A stretch of 64,000 nt of DNA from an uncultured Thalassotalea sp. (GTDB lineage: Bacteria > Pseudomonadota > Gammaproteobacteria > Enterobacterales > Alteromonadaceae): assembly GCA_947502355.1 (NCBI GenBank), contig CANMZP010000024.1:1-64000 (forward strand). The letters run 5' to 3'. The notes beneath the pieces are model-generated. The model was not told the origin of the DNA. It did no database searches and saw only the letters and a list, made by a program, of their open reading frames with translations. A program made the position numbers and the translations under genes. This document shows positions 44,424 to 53,395 of this stretch, in pieces. Numbering within the stretch: the stretch's first letter is position 1; each line of letters begins with the position of its first letter.

Positions 44424-44456
44424 AAAAAGCCGACAAATGCGATTTATCGGCTTTTT
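44424..44456. terminator. Bidirectional terminator
   Basis: AAAAAGCCGA (44424-44433) and TCGGCTTTTT (44447-44456) pair perfectly, with an inner AAAT/ATTT extension. It lies between the convergent amidohydrolase and TlpA-like genes and can serve both. Confidence 0.85.
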
Positions 44457-44486
44457 GTTGATGACTTTACTTACCCGTTAGGCGAG

Positions 44487-44957
44487 TTAGTTCGCGAGTA
44501 AGGCTTCAATTTCAGATTCATATTCGCTGACTTTATCGGCAAAAAAACCTTGGTGGCCTTTTACGATCTTTCCTTGCCTGTTTAATAAAAAGCTTGATGG
44601 CATGGCTTTTACTTTTAATGCGCGCGCACTTTTACTTTGCGGATCATAAAGCACTGGGAAGCTGGCTGGTGAGTCTTTGAGAAAATCTAAGGCAAAGGAT
44701 TTTTCGACATCCAAATTAACGCTTATTACGGTAAATCCTTGTTCGGCGTACTTGCTTTGAATGTCATTCATCCACGGAAACGATACCCGACAAGGGACGC
44801 ACCATGAAGACCAAAAGTCGAGGTAAATGACTTTGCCTTGATGTTTTTGAATTTCATTATCAAGTTGCGCCATGGCATCTACAGGCTCATCGGCATAAGA
44901 TAAATGGGCATGGCTTATAAATATAAGGCAGCACATTGTTATTATTTTTTTTATCAC
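44487..44957 (-). CDS. TlpA-like thioredoxin-family protein
   Basis: A 156-residue exported thioredoxin-fold protein. The signal peptide ends SYA/DEP. The active site is FWSSWCVPCRVSFPWM, and the cis-Pro loop is VKAMPSSFLLNRQGKIV. This is the TlpA/ResA-type group that reduces periplasmic disulphides, often in cytochrome c maturation or metal handling. It has no ccm gene beside it. It ends at a terminator shared with the amidohydrolase gene and lies 120 bp from yfaE. Confidence 0.9.
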   Translation of the reverse strand: MIKKIITMCCLIFISHAHLSYADEPVDAMAQLDNEIQKHQGKVIYLDFWSSWCVPCRVSFPWMNDIQSKYAEQGFTVISVNLDVEKSFALDFLKDSPASFPVLYDPQSKSARALKVKAMPSSFLLNRQGKIVKGHQGFFADKVSEYESEIEALLAN

Positions 44958-45077
44958 ATTAACACCTCTAAGAGCACCTCTAAGAACTCATATTAAAACA
45001 TCTAAATAAAACAGCTTAAAGGTGGATACGATTTAATGTTCTATCTTAGCGGGAAAAGGGTAAAAAAAGAAAGGGGA

Positions 45078-45341
45078 TTAGCTCTTTATACTAATATCGG
45101 TTTTCGGAACGCAACAGCAAGGCAGAATTTCGCCATCGCGAATAAAGGCCAAGGGCTCGCCATTGACGTATTCAATTTCACCAGACTCAAGCGTTACCCG
45201 ACAAGCACCACAAAAACCATCACGGCAATGGTAATGCACTTCAATGTTGTTCGCTTCAAGGTATTCCAGTGTTGTTTTAAAAATAAGGTTGTCAAACGCC
45301 TGTTCAACAACCTTACCATCAACCGTTACTTTTTTGGTCAT
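45078..45341 (-). CDS. yfaE: Ribonucleotide reductase maintenance 2Fe-2S ferredoxin YfaE
   Basis: An 87-residue plant-type ferredoxin. Cluster ligands are Cys39, Cys44 and Cys47 (HCRDGFCGACR), plus one of the CCC at residues 75-77. YfaE supplies electrons to rebuild the diferric-tyrosyl radical cofactor of NrdB. It starts 24 bp after nrdB, the conserved nrdB-yfaE pair of gammaproteobacteria. Confidence 0.96.
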   Translation of the reverse strand: MTKKVTVDGKVVEQAFDNLIFKTTLEYLEANNIEVHYHCRDGFCGACRVTLESGEIEYVNGEPLAFIRDGEILPCCCVPKTDISIKS

Positions 45342-45365
45342 TTATCAAGTCAAACGACAGGGCAA

Positions 45366-46496
45366 TTACAAGTCGAAATCTTCAAAATCACTTGAGTCAA
45401 CAGCGGAATCTGTTTGACCAACCAAGTAAGATGATATTTCTGTTTCTTGTGGCGCTACCTGAACGTTATCACTAGAAAGGTATGCGTTGATCCATGGTAA
45501 TGGGTTGCTCTTAATGGCAAACTGCGGTTCATAACCAATTGCCGTTAAACGTTGATTTGATAAGTACTCAATGTATTGCTTAAGGATTTCGCCATTTAAG
45601 CCAATCATTGAACCATCTTTAAACAGGTAATCGGCCCATTGCTTTTCCTGTTCAATAACATCAAGGAATAATTCCAAACCTTCCTGATGCAACTCTTCAG
45701 AAATTTCTTTCATCTCAGGGTCGTCTTTACCCGTCGCCCAGATATTTAAAATATGCTGAGTAGCGGTTAGGTGAACGGCTTCATCACGGGCAATTAATTT
45801 GATGATTTTGGCATTACCTTCAAGTAACTCACGCTCAGCAAAAGCGAAAGAACACGCAAAGGATACGTAAAAACGAATCGCTTCAAGGGCATTGGTAGAA
45901 CACACTGAGCGATATAGTGCTTTTTTGATTTCACGTACGGTTACAACAACTGCTTCACCGTCAATGTCATACGTCCCTTCACCTTGCGATTGAAATAATT
46001 GAGTCAGCAGGATAACACGGTCAAAATATTTACTGATGGCACTGGCACGGTTCAGAATGTTTTCATTGATAATGATGTCATCAAATACTTCCGATGGGTC
46101 GGTAAACAAGTTACGTAAAATATGGGTGTATGAGCGTGAGTGAATGGTTTCGTAAAAGCCCCAAGTCTCAATCCAGGTTTCTAACTCTGGGATGGACACT
46201 AAAGGCAATAAGCACACGTTTACACTGCGCGCAGCAATGGAGTCCAAAAGAGTTTGATACTTCAAGTTTGAAATAAAGATGTGTTTTTCACTTGCGGTAA
46301 GTGATTGCCAGTCGGCACGATCCTTGGAAATATCAACTTCTTCAGGGCGCCAGAAAAACGATAATTGTTTTTCGATTAGCTTTTCAAAAATAGGGTGCTT
46401 TTGCTGGTCAAAACGAGAAACGTTCACCGTTTGTCCCATGAACATTGGTTCTAAAAGTGGATCATTTTTCGTTTGATTAAAAGTTGAATACGACAT
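45366..46496 (-). CDS. nrdB: Class Ia ribonucleoside-diphosphate reductase, beta subunit
   Basis: A 376-residue R2 protein that carries the di-iron tyrosyl radical. Ligands and the radical site are visible: WRPEEVD, the helix [23 protein letters not shown] with ligand Glu/His residues and the radical Tyr, [16 protein letters not shown], and [14 protein letters not shown]. The C-terminal tail ends in SDFEDFDL, the peptide that docks on NrdA. Unlike E. coli, it is not adjacent to nrdA: three nucleoside-uptake genes lie between, and a 538-bp upstream region suggests its own promoter. Confidence 0.98.
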   Translation of the reverse strand: MSYSTFNQTKNDPLLEPMFMGQTVNVSRFDQQKHPIFEKLIEKQLSFFWRPEEVDISKDRADWQSLTASEKHIFISNLKYQTLLDSIAARSVNVCLLPLVSIPELETWIETWGFYETIHSRSYTHILRNLFTDPSEVFDDIIINENILNRASAISKYFDRVILLTQLFQSQGEGTYDIDGEAVVVTVREIKKALYRSVCSTNALEAIRFYVSFACSFAFAERELLEGNAKIIKLIARDEAVHLTATQHILNIWATGKDDPEMKEISEELHQEGLELFLDVIEQEKQWADYLFKDGSMIGLNGEILKQYIEYLSNQRLTAIGYEPQFAIKSNPLPWINAYLSSDNVQVAPQETEISSYLVGQTDSAVDSSDFEDFDL

Positions 46497-46737
46497 TATT
46501 TCTCCTTTAAATACCGTATCGTTGTCGTTTTTGTGTTCGGTATTTAATCATGTTGGTGTTTGGCAGCAATTCAATTTAATGAATAGGGGAAGACCAATTA
46601 TTTGCCCTTGCAATCTTTTTATTATTTGTGACTAAATATTCATTAACTTTTCCTATAACTTATTGAATATTAGGACACTTTAGTTTTTGTTGTTATTTCT
46701 GCAAATATCTAAACTCGATTGGCTTGAATAAAAGTTC

Positions 46738-46761
46738 ATTTAGTAAGTCGACTTACTAAAT
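46738..46761. repeat. 24-bp perfect palindrome (operator-like)
   Basis: ATTTAGTAAGTC joined directly to GACTTACTAAAT, with 12-bp arms, no spacer and a GTCGAC centre. It is too AT-rich and lacks the T tract of a terminator. See findings. Confidence 0.85.
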
Positions 46762-46969
46762 AATGCTTAAGATAATAACACCAAATATCGCATTTTTTCT
46801 AGAAGATCTTTCCGTAAATTTTACAAAGAATTGAATTGGGTTTTAATCTGTTTGCTAAATGTATTCGCCGTACTGATCACTCAAGTACATTAAACAACCA
46901 ATTAGGAAAATTGCTTACAGAGGTGTTTATCGATAAGAAGTGATTTTTTTAAGGGGAGGGATTAAAATT

Positions 46970-47014
46970 GGCAAATAAAAAAGGCAACCTAACAGAAATA
47001 ATTAGGCTGCCTTT
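46970..47014 (-). terminator. Terminator of Tsx-like gene 1
   Basis: Two stem blocks, AAAGGCA with TGCCTTT and CCTAA with TTAGG, are separated by one mismatch. They run into TTTTTTATTTG on the minus strand, 21 bp after the stop. Confidence 0.8.
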
Positions 47015-47034
47015 ATAATGCTTAAGAATAATAA

Positions 47035-47883
47035 TTAGAAATTATATTTAAGGGTGTAAATGATGGCATCATGATAGGCCGCAGTGCCTAGTTTATGATC
47101 GGCATAACGGTATTGAATGCCCGTAGTAAAATGTTTGGTCATATGCCACCAGGCTGAAACCGCACCGTTTTGACCCGTTGAGTTGAGTTGGTATTGAGTA
47201 CCGTTACCTCGGAACTGATCCTTACGAGCAAATTCTGTTTCATGCCATTGGTTGATTGAGAATTTTTGATCAGCAAGCTGGAAATCGTAACCTAGCACCC
47301 AGCCACCCATGTAGCCATTGGTACCTGAACCGTTAAAGGTTGATAATTCAATATGGATGCCAAGGAAGGGCTTCATCCAAAATCCCCAATCGGTAAATAT
47401 GTCGTAACTGGCACCAAGAACAATGTTTTGATCGTAGAATCCTTCACCACCTACCGTTAAGCTGTAGATATGACCGTAGTAATTAAATTTGGTTTCTCCA
47501 ATATTGTAAGCAATTGAACCTTTGGCCGCGATACGAAATGAATCAGAGTAGATACCATCTGATTCTGGCGTATCAAAATCGCCAAATCCAAATTCGCGTT
47601 TACTGCGAGATTCTCCTGGGTTCTCAAAATCGACGAAGCCATATAAGTCGCCCCAATCAAAACCGGCACCGCCCTCAAGCTCTAGGTAAAAGAAATCTTC
47701 TTTGGTACCACCAAAGCCTTCACCACCCAAGTGCGGAGGAGCTGTCCTGTCTTCGGCTTTCTCTGTCCAATCAAGATAGTTTACGTTAATGTCCATAAAA
47801 CCATAAAATTGCTCTGCCGAGGCTGGTGTCGACAGCGCCATGGTGCCCGCGGCGAGGATGGCCAATGATGAGAAGTTTTTCAT
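47035..47883 (-). CDS. Nucleoside-specific outer-membrane channel, Tsx/OmpK family (copy 1)
   Basis: A 282-residue outer-membrane barrel. The signal peptide ends ASA/EQF, and the mature start EQFYGFMDINVNYLDWTEKAEDR is followed by the Tsx/OmpK pattern. The KEDFFYLELEGGAGFDWGDLYGF block, WMKPFLGIHIE and a C-terminal LKYNF are typical of channel proteins that pass nucleosides (Tsx) or act as vibrio phage receptors (OmpK). It is a paralogue of the next gene, with a longer loop at about residues 45-60 and 100-115. AAGGA precedes the ATG. Confidence 0.9.
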   Translation of the reverse strand: MKNFSSLAILAAGTMALSTPASAEQFYGFMDINVNYLDWTEKAEDRTAPPHLGGEGFGGTKEDFFYLELEGGAGFDWGDLYGFVDFENPGESRSKREFGFGDFDTPESDGIYSDSFRIAAKGSIAYNIGETKFNYYGHIYSLTVGGEGFYDQNIVLGASYDIFTDWGFWMKPFLGIHIELSTFNGSGTNGYMGGWVLGYDFQLADQKFSINQWHETEFARKDQFRGNGTQYQLNSTGQNGAVSAWWHMTKHFTTGIQYRYADHKLGTAAYHDAIIYTLKYNF

Positions 47884-48231
47884 AATATTTTCCTTATCCT
47901 ACGTACTCACTTAGTAAGGTGAAAAACGTATGGCTATATACTTTTATATTTTGTTAGGAATTAGATAAAGACGGTGCAGTTTGAAAATGGGTTTAAAATC
48001 GTAATATAGCCCTTTAACTAAGGCGTATCTCTGTTATACAGTGAACGACTTTCCATAATTTTTTACTGTCTTATTTTATCACTTTATCTGCTCACTTAAA
48101 GGATAGTAAGAGTTTGTAAAATCGCAAAAAATTGGAGAAATTAAGCAGAAAAAAAGCCAGATAGTAAAACTATCTGGCTTTTTGTGTATCAATCATAAGC
48201 TAATGAAGCATTAGCGACATTAAAAACTTGA
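47884..48231. other. Intergenic region between the Tsx paralogues
   Basis: A 348-bp gap holding the terminator of copy 2 (48151-48183) and presumably the promoter of copy 1. Nothing else was recognised. The separate terminator and promoter space suggest the two porins are independently transcribed. Confidence 0.45.
48151..48183 (-). terminator. Strong terminator of Tsx-like gene 2
   Basis: A perfect 15-bp stem (48151-48165 with 48169-48183) with an AAA loop and T/A runs at its base. Confidence 0.92.
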
Positions 48232-49047
48232 TTAGAAGTTGTATTTTAATGTGTAGATTAATGCATCGTGGTATGCAGCAGTACCTAACTTGTGATCAGC
48301 GTAACGGTATTGAAGACCAGCAGTAACATTGCTGTTCATGTGCCACCATACTGATACGGCACCATTTTGGCCAACTGAATTTAATTTATATTCAGTACCG
48401 TTTGAACGGAATTGATCTTTACGACCAAATTCTGTTTCATGCCATTGGTTTACAGAGAACTTGTGCTCAGCAATTTGGAAGTCGTAACCTAATACCCAAC
48501 CAGCCATGTAGCCGTTAGTACCTGAACCTGAGAATGTTTGGTTTTCAATGTGTAAACCTAAGAAAGGCTTCATCCAAAATCCAGATTCAGTGAAGATATC
48601 GTAGCTACCACCAATTACCAAGTTTTGGTCGTAAAAACCATCAGCAGCAACAGTTAAGCTATAAATGTGAGAGTAAACGTTCCAGTTAGTTTTACCGATG
48701 TTAGCTGCAATAGAGCCTTTTGCTGCGATACGGAAACTATCTGTTTCGAATGCGTCTTCAGAAAATTGTCCTTCGTTGCGGCTGTTTCCTGGGTTCTCTA
48801 AATCGATAAAACCGTAAACATCACCCCAATCAAAGCCTGCACCACCTTCAAGCTCAAGGTAAAAGAAATCTTCTTTAGCGCCACCTTTACCACCAATCAG
48901 TGGGTTAGTGCGGTCTTCTGTTTTTTCAGTCCAATCTAAGTAGTTAACAGATACGTCCATAAAGCCGTAGTATTGTTCTGCTGCTGCAGGAGCTGAGATC
49001 GCAACTGTGCTGGCTGCAATTAAGGCAGCTGTAGTTAATTTGTTCAT
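48232..49047 (-). CDS. Nucleoside-specific outer-membrane channel, Tsx/OmpK family (copy 2)
   Basis: A 271-residue barrel, clearly a duplicate of copy 1. The mature start is EQYYGFMDVSVNYLDWTEKTEDRTN, with the same KEDFFYLELEGGAGFDWGD block and the same C-terminus (YHDALIYTLKYNF). The signal peptide ends AAA/EQY. Surface loops differ (GKGGA instead of GEGFGGT; GQFSEDAFE instead of a longer loop), which suggests different ligand preference or phage escape. It lies 108 bp downstream of the nupC-like gene and is probably the outer-membrane partner for that transporter. Confidence 0.9.
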   Translation of the reverse strand: MNKLTTAALIAASTVAISAPAAAEQYYGFMDVSVNYLDWTEKTEDRTNPLIGGKGGAKEDFFYLELEGGAGFDWGDVYGFIDLENPGNSRNEGQFSEDAFETDSFRIAAKGSIAANIGKTNWNVYSHIYSLTVAADGFYDQNLVIGGSYDIFTESGFWMKPFLGLHIENQTFSGSGTNGYMAGWVLGYDFQIAEHKFSVNQWHETEFGRKDQFRSNGTEYKLNSVGQNGAVSVWWHMNSNVTAGLQYRYADHKLGTAAYHDALIYTLKYNF

Positions 49048-49155
49048 GAGAAATTTTCCAGTTTGAGAATGGTTGTATTAATTTAAAATTTTTTACTGTT
49101 AATGATGAAGAGTGGTTGAGCACTCTTCATCATAGTTTCGCGCTTTAAGTTTCTC

Positions 49156-50397
49156 TTATAGAGAGAAGAATAAACCAGCGATAGCAGCACTCATTAAGTT
49201 AGCTAATGAAGCAGCTAGTACGGCTTTGAAGCCAAATTTAGCTAGGTCAGGACGACGGCTTGGAGCCATAGTACCAATACCACCTAGCAAGATAGCAATT
49301 GAAGAAAGGTTAGCGAAACCACATAGAGCGAAAGTCATGATAACTTGAGTCTTAGCAGATAAAGCTTCTTTCATTCCTACGAAGTCTACGTAAGCAACGA
49401 ACTCGTTCACTACGAATTTTTGACCAATTAAGCTACCAGCTTGTACGATTTCTGCAGAAGGAACACCGATGATGAACGCTAATGGTGAGAAAATGTAACC
49501 TAGTAATAATTGAATAGTGATGCCTTCAAAACCAAACAGACCAGCGATACCGCCAACCATGTTGTTAAGTAGAGCGATTAAAGAGATGAATGCTAATAGC
49601 ATTGCACCAACGTTAACAGCTAAACGCATACCGTTTGAAGCACCAGTTGCTGCTGCATCGATGATGTTAGAAGGCTCTTCTTCACGATCTTCATCGTCTA
49701 AGTCGTCAAGCTCTTGAACTGTTTGTTCTTCTGTTTCTGGCTTAATAAGTTTAGCCATTAATAGACCACCAGGCGCGGCCATGAATGCTGCTGCGATTAG
49801 GTATTTTAATTCAACACCTAAACCAGCGTAACCGATAAGTACCGCACCAGCAACAGACGCTAAACCACCAACCATGATTGCGAATAACTCTGATTGAGTC
49901 ATTGTTTTAATGAATGGACGAACAACTAAAGGCGCTTCAGTTTGACCAACGAAAATGTTTGCTGTAGCAGACATTGACTCAGTACGAGAAGTACCTAACG
50001 CTTTTTGTAAAGCACCACCGATAACACGGATGATGATTTGCATAACGCCTATGTAGTATAAAACTGAAATTAACGATGAGAAGAAAATGATAACGGTTAG
50101 TACGCGAATAGCGAAAACAAAACCTACACCGTTAGCAAACATTGCATCAGTACCTAAACCACCGAATAGGAAGCCGATACCAGCTTGCGCACTATCAATA
50201 ATACTTTGTACGCCGTTGGCGATTGATGCTAACACATCTTGACCAATTGAGGTCCAAAGTACGAAAGCACCTAATGATGCTTGAATGGCAAACGCACCTA
50301 AAACGGTACGCCAGTTGATTTTAGAACGATTGTCAGATAGTAAAAGACCTAAACCAATTAGGGCTAGAATACCGACAAAACTCATAATTGCAGACAT
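49156..50397 (-). CDS. nupC: Concentrative nucleoside transporter, NupC/CNT family
   Basis: A 413-residue inner-membrane symporter. CNT motifs are present: NIFVGQTEAPLVVRPFIKTMTQSELF and VPSAEIVQAGSLIGQKFVVNEFVAY, the substrate/Na+ site regions. GFANLSSIAILLGGIGTMAPSRR comes near the end. An acidic cytoplasmic loop (DDLDDEDREEEP) is at about residues 225-240. It imports nucleosides with H+ or Na+. GGAGAG precedes the ATG at 50397, and the longer open frame to 50505 is not needed. It sits between nrdA and two Tsx channels, giving a full uptake route. Confidence 0.95.
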   Translation of the reverse strand: MSAIMSFVGILALIGLGLLLSDNRSKINWRTVLGAFAIQASLGAFVLWTSIGQDVLASIANGVQSIIDSAQAGIGFLFGGLGTDAMFANGVGFVFAIRVLTVIIFFSSLISVLYYIGVMQIIIRVIGGALQKALGTSRTESMSATANIFVGQTEAPLVVRPFIKTMTQSELFAIMVGGLASVAGAVLIGYAGLGVELKYLIAAAFMAAPGGLLMAKLIKPETEEQTVQELDDLDDEDREEEPSNIIDAAATGASNGMRLAVNVGAMLLAFISLIALLNNMVGGIAGLFGFEGITIQLLLGYIFSPLAFIIGVPSAEIVQAGSLIGQKFVVNEFVAYVDFVGMKEALSAKTQVIMTFALCGFANLSSIAILLGGIGTMAPSRRPDLAKFGFKAVLAASLANLMSAAIAGLFFSL

Positions 50398-50967
50398 ATG
50401 GCTCTCCAGTTGCAATAAAATATAAAGAATAGGACTGTTAAGTTTTTGTTGCCTATCCCGAAAGTTAAATAAATTTAGACGCTGAAATTTATTAAGTGAG
50501 CGCACTTTATATTGTGAACAGGCTGAAATCTGTTACAAAATGTAACCCCTAAAGTGCATTGGCGTTAATTTTAGACCCGAATGGGTAGTAAAGCCATTGA
50601 AAACAATAAAAAAAATGAAATTTTTATTTAAGTACAATTTGCTTTGTAAAGCTTGATTTAACTCAATAAAACGCTAAATAAAGAGCTTTAACTCTAAAAA
50701 ACGTTAATGAAATTTTGTTACAGTAACAACTGTTAAATAAAAGTAAGCGGGGTGACTAGGTCTTTCTGAATGTTAACGCTTTGTTGACAAAAGGTGAGTT
50801 GAAATGATCTTAACTTGCTTTCATGAAAGTTAGCTACAAAATGAACGTTTAATGGTAATTTTTATGTTAAGCGGTAACTAAATTATTACCTATGGCCTTT
50901 TAGAATGAAAAACTCCTAATTGACGAGCAAATTAGGAGTTTTTATTTCATTGATGGAAACCTTGGGC
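50398..50967. promoter_or_regulatory. Region between nrdA and nupC with GTTAC...GTAAC palindromes
   Basis: A 570-bp AT-rich gap with no gene. It holds two related inverted repeats, GTTAC-N5-GTAAC (50532-50546) and TTGTTAC-A-GTAACAA (50715-50729), upstream of nupC on the minus strand, and the nrdA terminator (50908-50943). The palindromes are candidate operators for the nupC promoter. Confidence 0.5.
50908..50943 (-). terminator. Terminator of nrdA
   Basis: AAAAACTCCTAATT (50908-50921) and AATTAGGAGTTTTT (50930-50943) form a perfect 14-bp stem, 25 bp after the nrdA stop. Confidence 0.9.
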
Positions 50968-53238
50968 CTATATCTTACATGCACCGCCTGCACAATCGTC
51001 TTCAACATCACCTTGGGTATCATCGGCGCCGTCGCGGGTATTGTGGTAGTACATGGTTTTTACACCCAATTTGTAAGCAAGCAATAAATCTTTAAGGATC
51101 TGTTTTACTGGCACTTTGCCATTCTCAAATTTACTTGGGTCGTAATTGGTGTTTGCGGAAATGGTTTGATCAACAAACTTTTGCATAATACCAACTAATT
51201 CAAGGTAACCAGTGTTATTAGGGATGTTCCATAGCAATTCATAGTTATGCTTTAATTTTTCGTATTCAGGAACTACTTGCTTTAACACACCGTCTTTACT
51301 TGCTTTGATACTGATAAGACCACGAGGTGGCTCAATACCATTGGTTGCATTGGAAATCTGTGAAGAGGTTTCCGATGGCATTAAAGCTGACACGGTTGAG
51401 TTACGTACGCCATGCTGCTTAATGCTTGCGCGTAATCCTTCCCAGTCAAGGTGAAGCTGCTCGGTACATACCTTATCAATCTCTTTCTTGTAGGTATCGA
51501 TGGGTAATATACCTTGCGATAAGCGTGTTTCATTAAACTTAGGGCAGGCACCTTGTTCTTTTGCCAACTGATTTGAGGCTTTCAATAAGTAATATTGAAT
51601 GGCTTCAAAGGTACGGTGGGTTAAATTGTTGGCACTACCATTTGAGTAAAACACGCCATTTTTAGCTAGATAATAAGCATAGTTAATGACACCTATGCCT
51701 AATGTACGGCGACCCATTGTAGCGTTATACGCGGCATTAATAGGGTAGTCTTGGTAATCAAGTAAACTATCGAGTGCACGGACAACCAAATCGGCTAACT
51801 CATCGAGCTCTTCCAAGTTGTTAATTTTACCTAAGTTAAAAGCAGAAAGCGTACATAAGGCAATTTCACCATCAGGGTCGTTCACGTCTTTTAATGGTTT
51901 GGTCGGCAAGGCGATTTCTAAACACAAGTTCGATTGGCGAACTGGAGCAACTTGCGGGTTAAACGGACTGTGGGTATTACAGTGGTCAACGTTTTGCAGG
52001 TAAATACGACCCGTGCTGGCACGCTCTTGGGCAAACAGGGTAAATAATTCAATGGCTTTTACGCGTTTTTTACGAATCGACTCATCTTGTTCGTATTGCA
52101 CGTATAACTCTTCAAACTTACTTTGATCTTCAAAGAAAGCGTCATAAAGGCCTGGGACATCCGATGGACTAAACAAGGTAATGTAGTCACCTTTAATAAG
52201 GCGTTGGTACATCACCTTATTAAATTGCACACCATAATCTAAATGACGAACGCGGTTTTCTTCTACACCGCGGTTGTTTTTAAGCACTAGCAGACTTTCA
52301 ACTTCAAGATGCCATAACGGGTAGAAAAGGGTAGCTGCGCCACCACGAACACCACCTTGGGAACAACTTTTAACTGCTGTTTGGAAATGTTTGTAAAAAG
52401 GAATACACCCGGTGTGGAATGCTTCACCATTCCGAATGGTGCTACCTAAGGCACGAATACGGCCCGCATTAATACCAATACCTGCACGTTGAGAAACGTA
52501 CTTAACAATAGAACTGGTGGTGGCATTAATTGAATCCAAACTATCACCGGCTTCAATTAAAACACACGATGAAAACTGACGAGTAGGCGTTCTTACACCA
52601 GCCATGATTGGCGTTGGTAATGATATCTTGAACGTTGAAATGGCATCATAAAACCCTTTTACATAATCAAGACGGGTTTCTTTCGGGTATTTAGCAAATA
52701 AACACGCCGCAACCAATACATATAAAAATTGGGCACTTTCGTAAATTTCACCGGTAACACGGTTTTGCACGAGGTATTTACCTTCAAGCTGTTTTACCGC
52801 TGCATAGCTAAAGTCTTTATCCCGGTTATGATCGACAAACGCATCCATTTGAGCAAATTCTTGCTCACTGTAATCTTCAATTAGGTGATTGTCGTACTTG
52901 CCTTCATTCACTAATTTAACAACGTGATCATAAAGCGCAGGTGGCTCGTATTTGCCAAAGGCTTTTTTTCGTAAATGAAAAATGGCCAAACGGGCCGCCA
53001 GATATTGGTAATCTGGGGTTTCTTCTGAAATTAAATCGGCTGCAGCTTTAATGATGGTTTCATGAATATCTTCAGTTTTAATGCCATCATAAAATTGGAT
53101 GTGAGATTTGATTTCAACTTGTGAAACGGATACTGAATCCAGACCTTCCGCAGCCCAGTCAATTACTTTGTGGATTTTATCTAAATTAATAGGTTCTTTT
53201 TCGCCGTCGCGCTTGGTGACAAAGAGATTTGTGTTCAT
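50968..53238 (-). CDS. nrdA: Class Ia ribonucleoside-diphosphate reductase, alpha subunit
   Basis: A 756-residue R1 protein that reduces NDPs to dNDPs. The N-terminal ATP cone (VTKRDGEKEPINLDKIHKVIDWAAEGL) indicates dATP control of activity. Active-site residues are visible: Cys in FSSCVLIEAG, the NLCLEI loop with radical Cys and Glu, Cys in ALCTLSAFNLG, and the C-terminal CAGGACKI redox pair. It ends at its own terminator, so nrdB must be transcribed separately. A promoter with three NrdR-like boxes lies about 190 bp upstream. Confidence 0.98.
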   Translation of the reverse strand: MNTNLFVTKRDGEKEPINLDKIHKVIDWAAEGLDSVSVSQVEIKSHIQFYDGIKTEDIHETIIKAAADLISEETPDYQYLAARLAIFHLRKKAFGKYEPPALYDHVVKLVNEGKYDNHLIEDYSEQEFAQMDAFVDHNRDKDFSYAAVKQLEGKYLVQNRVTGEIYESAQFLYVLVAACLFAKYPKETRLDYVKGFYDAISTFKISLPTPIMAGVRTPTRQFSSCVLIEAGDSLDSINATTSSIVKYVSQRAGIGINAGRIRALGSTIRNGEAFHTGCIPFYKHFQTAVKSCSQGGVRGGAATLFYPLWHLEVESLLVLKNNRGVEENRVRHLDYGVQFNKVMYQRLIKGDYITLFSPSDVPGLYDAFFEDQSKFEELYVQYEQDESIRKKRVKAIELFTLFAQERASTGRIYLQNVDHCNTHSPFNPQVAPVRQSNLCLEIALPTKPLKDVNDPDGEIALCTLSAFNLGKINNLEELDELADLVVRALDSLLDYQDYPINAAYNATMGRRTLGIGVINYAYYLAKNGVFYSNGSANNLTHRTFEAIQYYLLKASNQLAKEQGACPKFNETRLSQGILPIDTYKKEIDKVCTEQLHLDWEGLRASIKQHGVRNSTVSALMPSETSSQISNATNGIEPPRGLISIKASKDGVLKQVVPEYEKLKHNYELLWNIPNNTGYLELVGIMQKFVDQTISANTNYDPSKFENGKVPVKQILKDLLLAYKLGVKTMYYHNTRDGADDTQGDVEDDCAGGACKI

Positions 53239-53395
53239 GAATGACCTGTAGTGTATTTTTTATAATTATTTTATGTATATATGAGCAAGGAATAACAACG
53301 CATCATCCGTGCTTTTCGTTACGTTTTATTGTTCTTACCCGCTATGATTTTTTTGCGATGCTGGATTTTGTTAAAAAATGTCGCAAATAAAAAAT

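Larger units (their letters stand above)
46497..47034. promoter_or_regulatory. Upstream region of nrdB with a 24-bp palindrome
   Basis: A 538-bp AT-rich gap before nrdB on the minus strand. It contains the 24-bp perfect palindrome at 46738-46761, about 240 bp before the nrdB start, and ends at the terminator of the first Tsx gene. I looked for NrdR-like boxes near nrdB and found none convincing. No gene is seen. Confidence 0.5.

Noticed and set aside
46497-46800. NrdR boxes before nrdB.
   Set aside because: ACACCAAATATCGC near 46779 and similar strings match the consensus poorly, and no phased second box was found.
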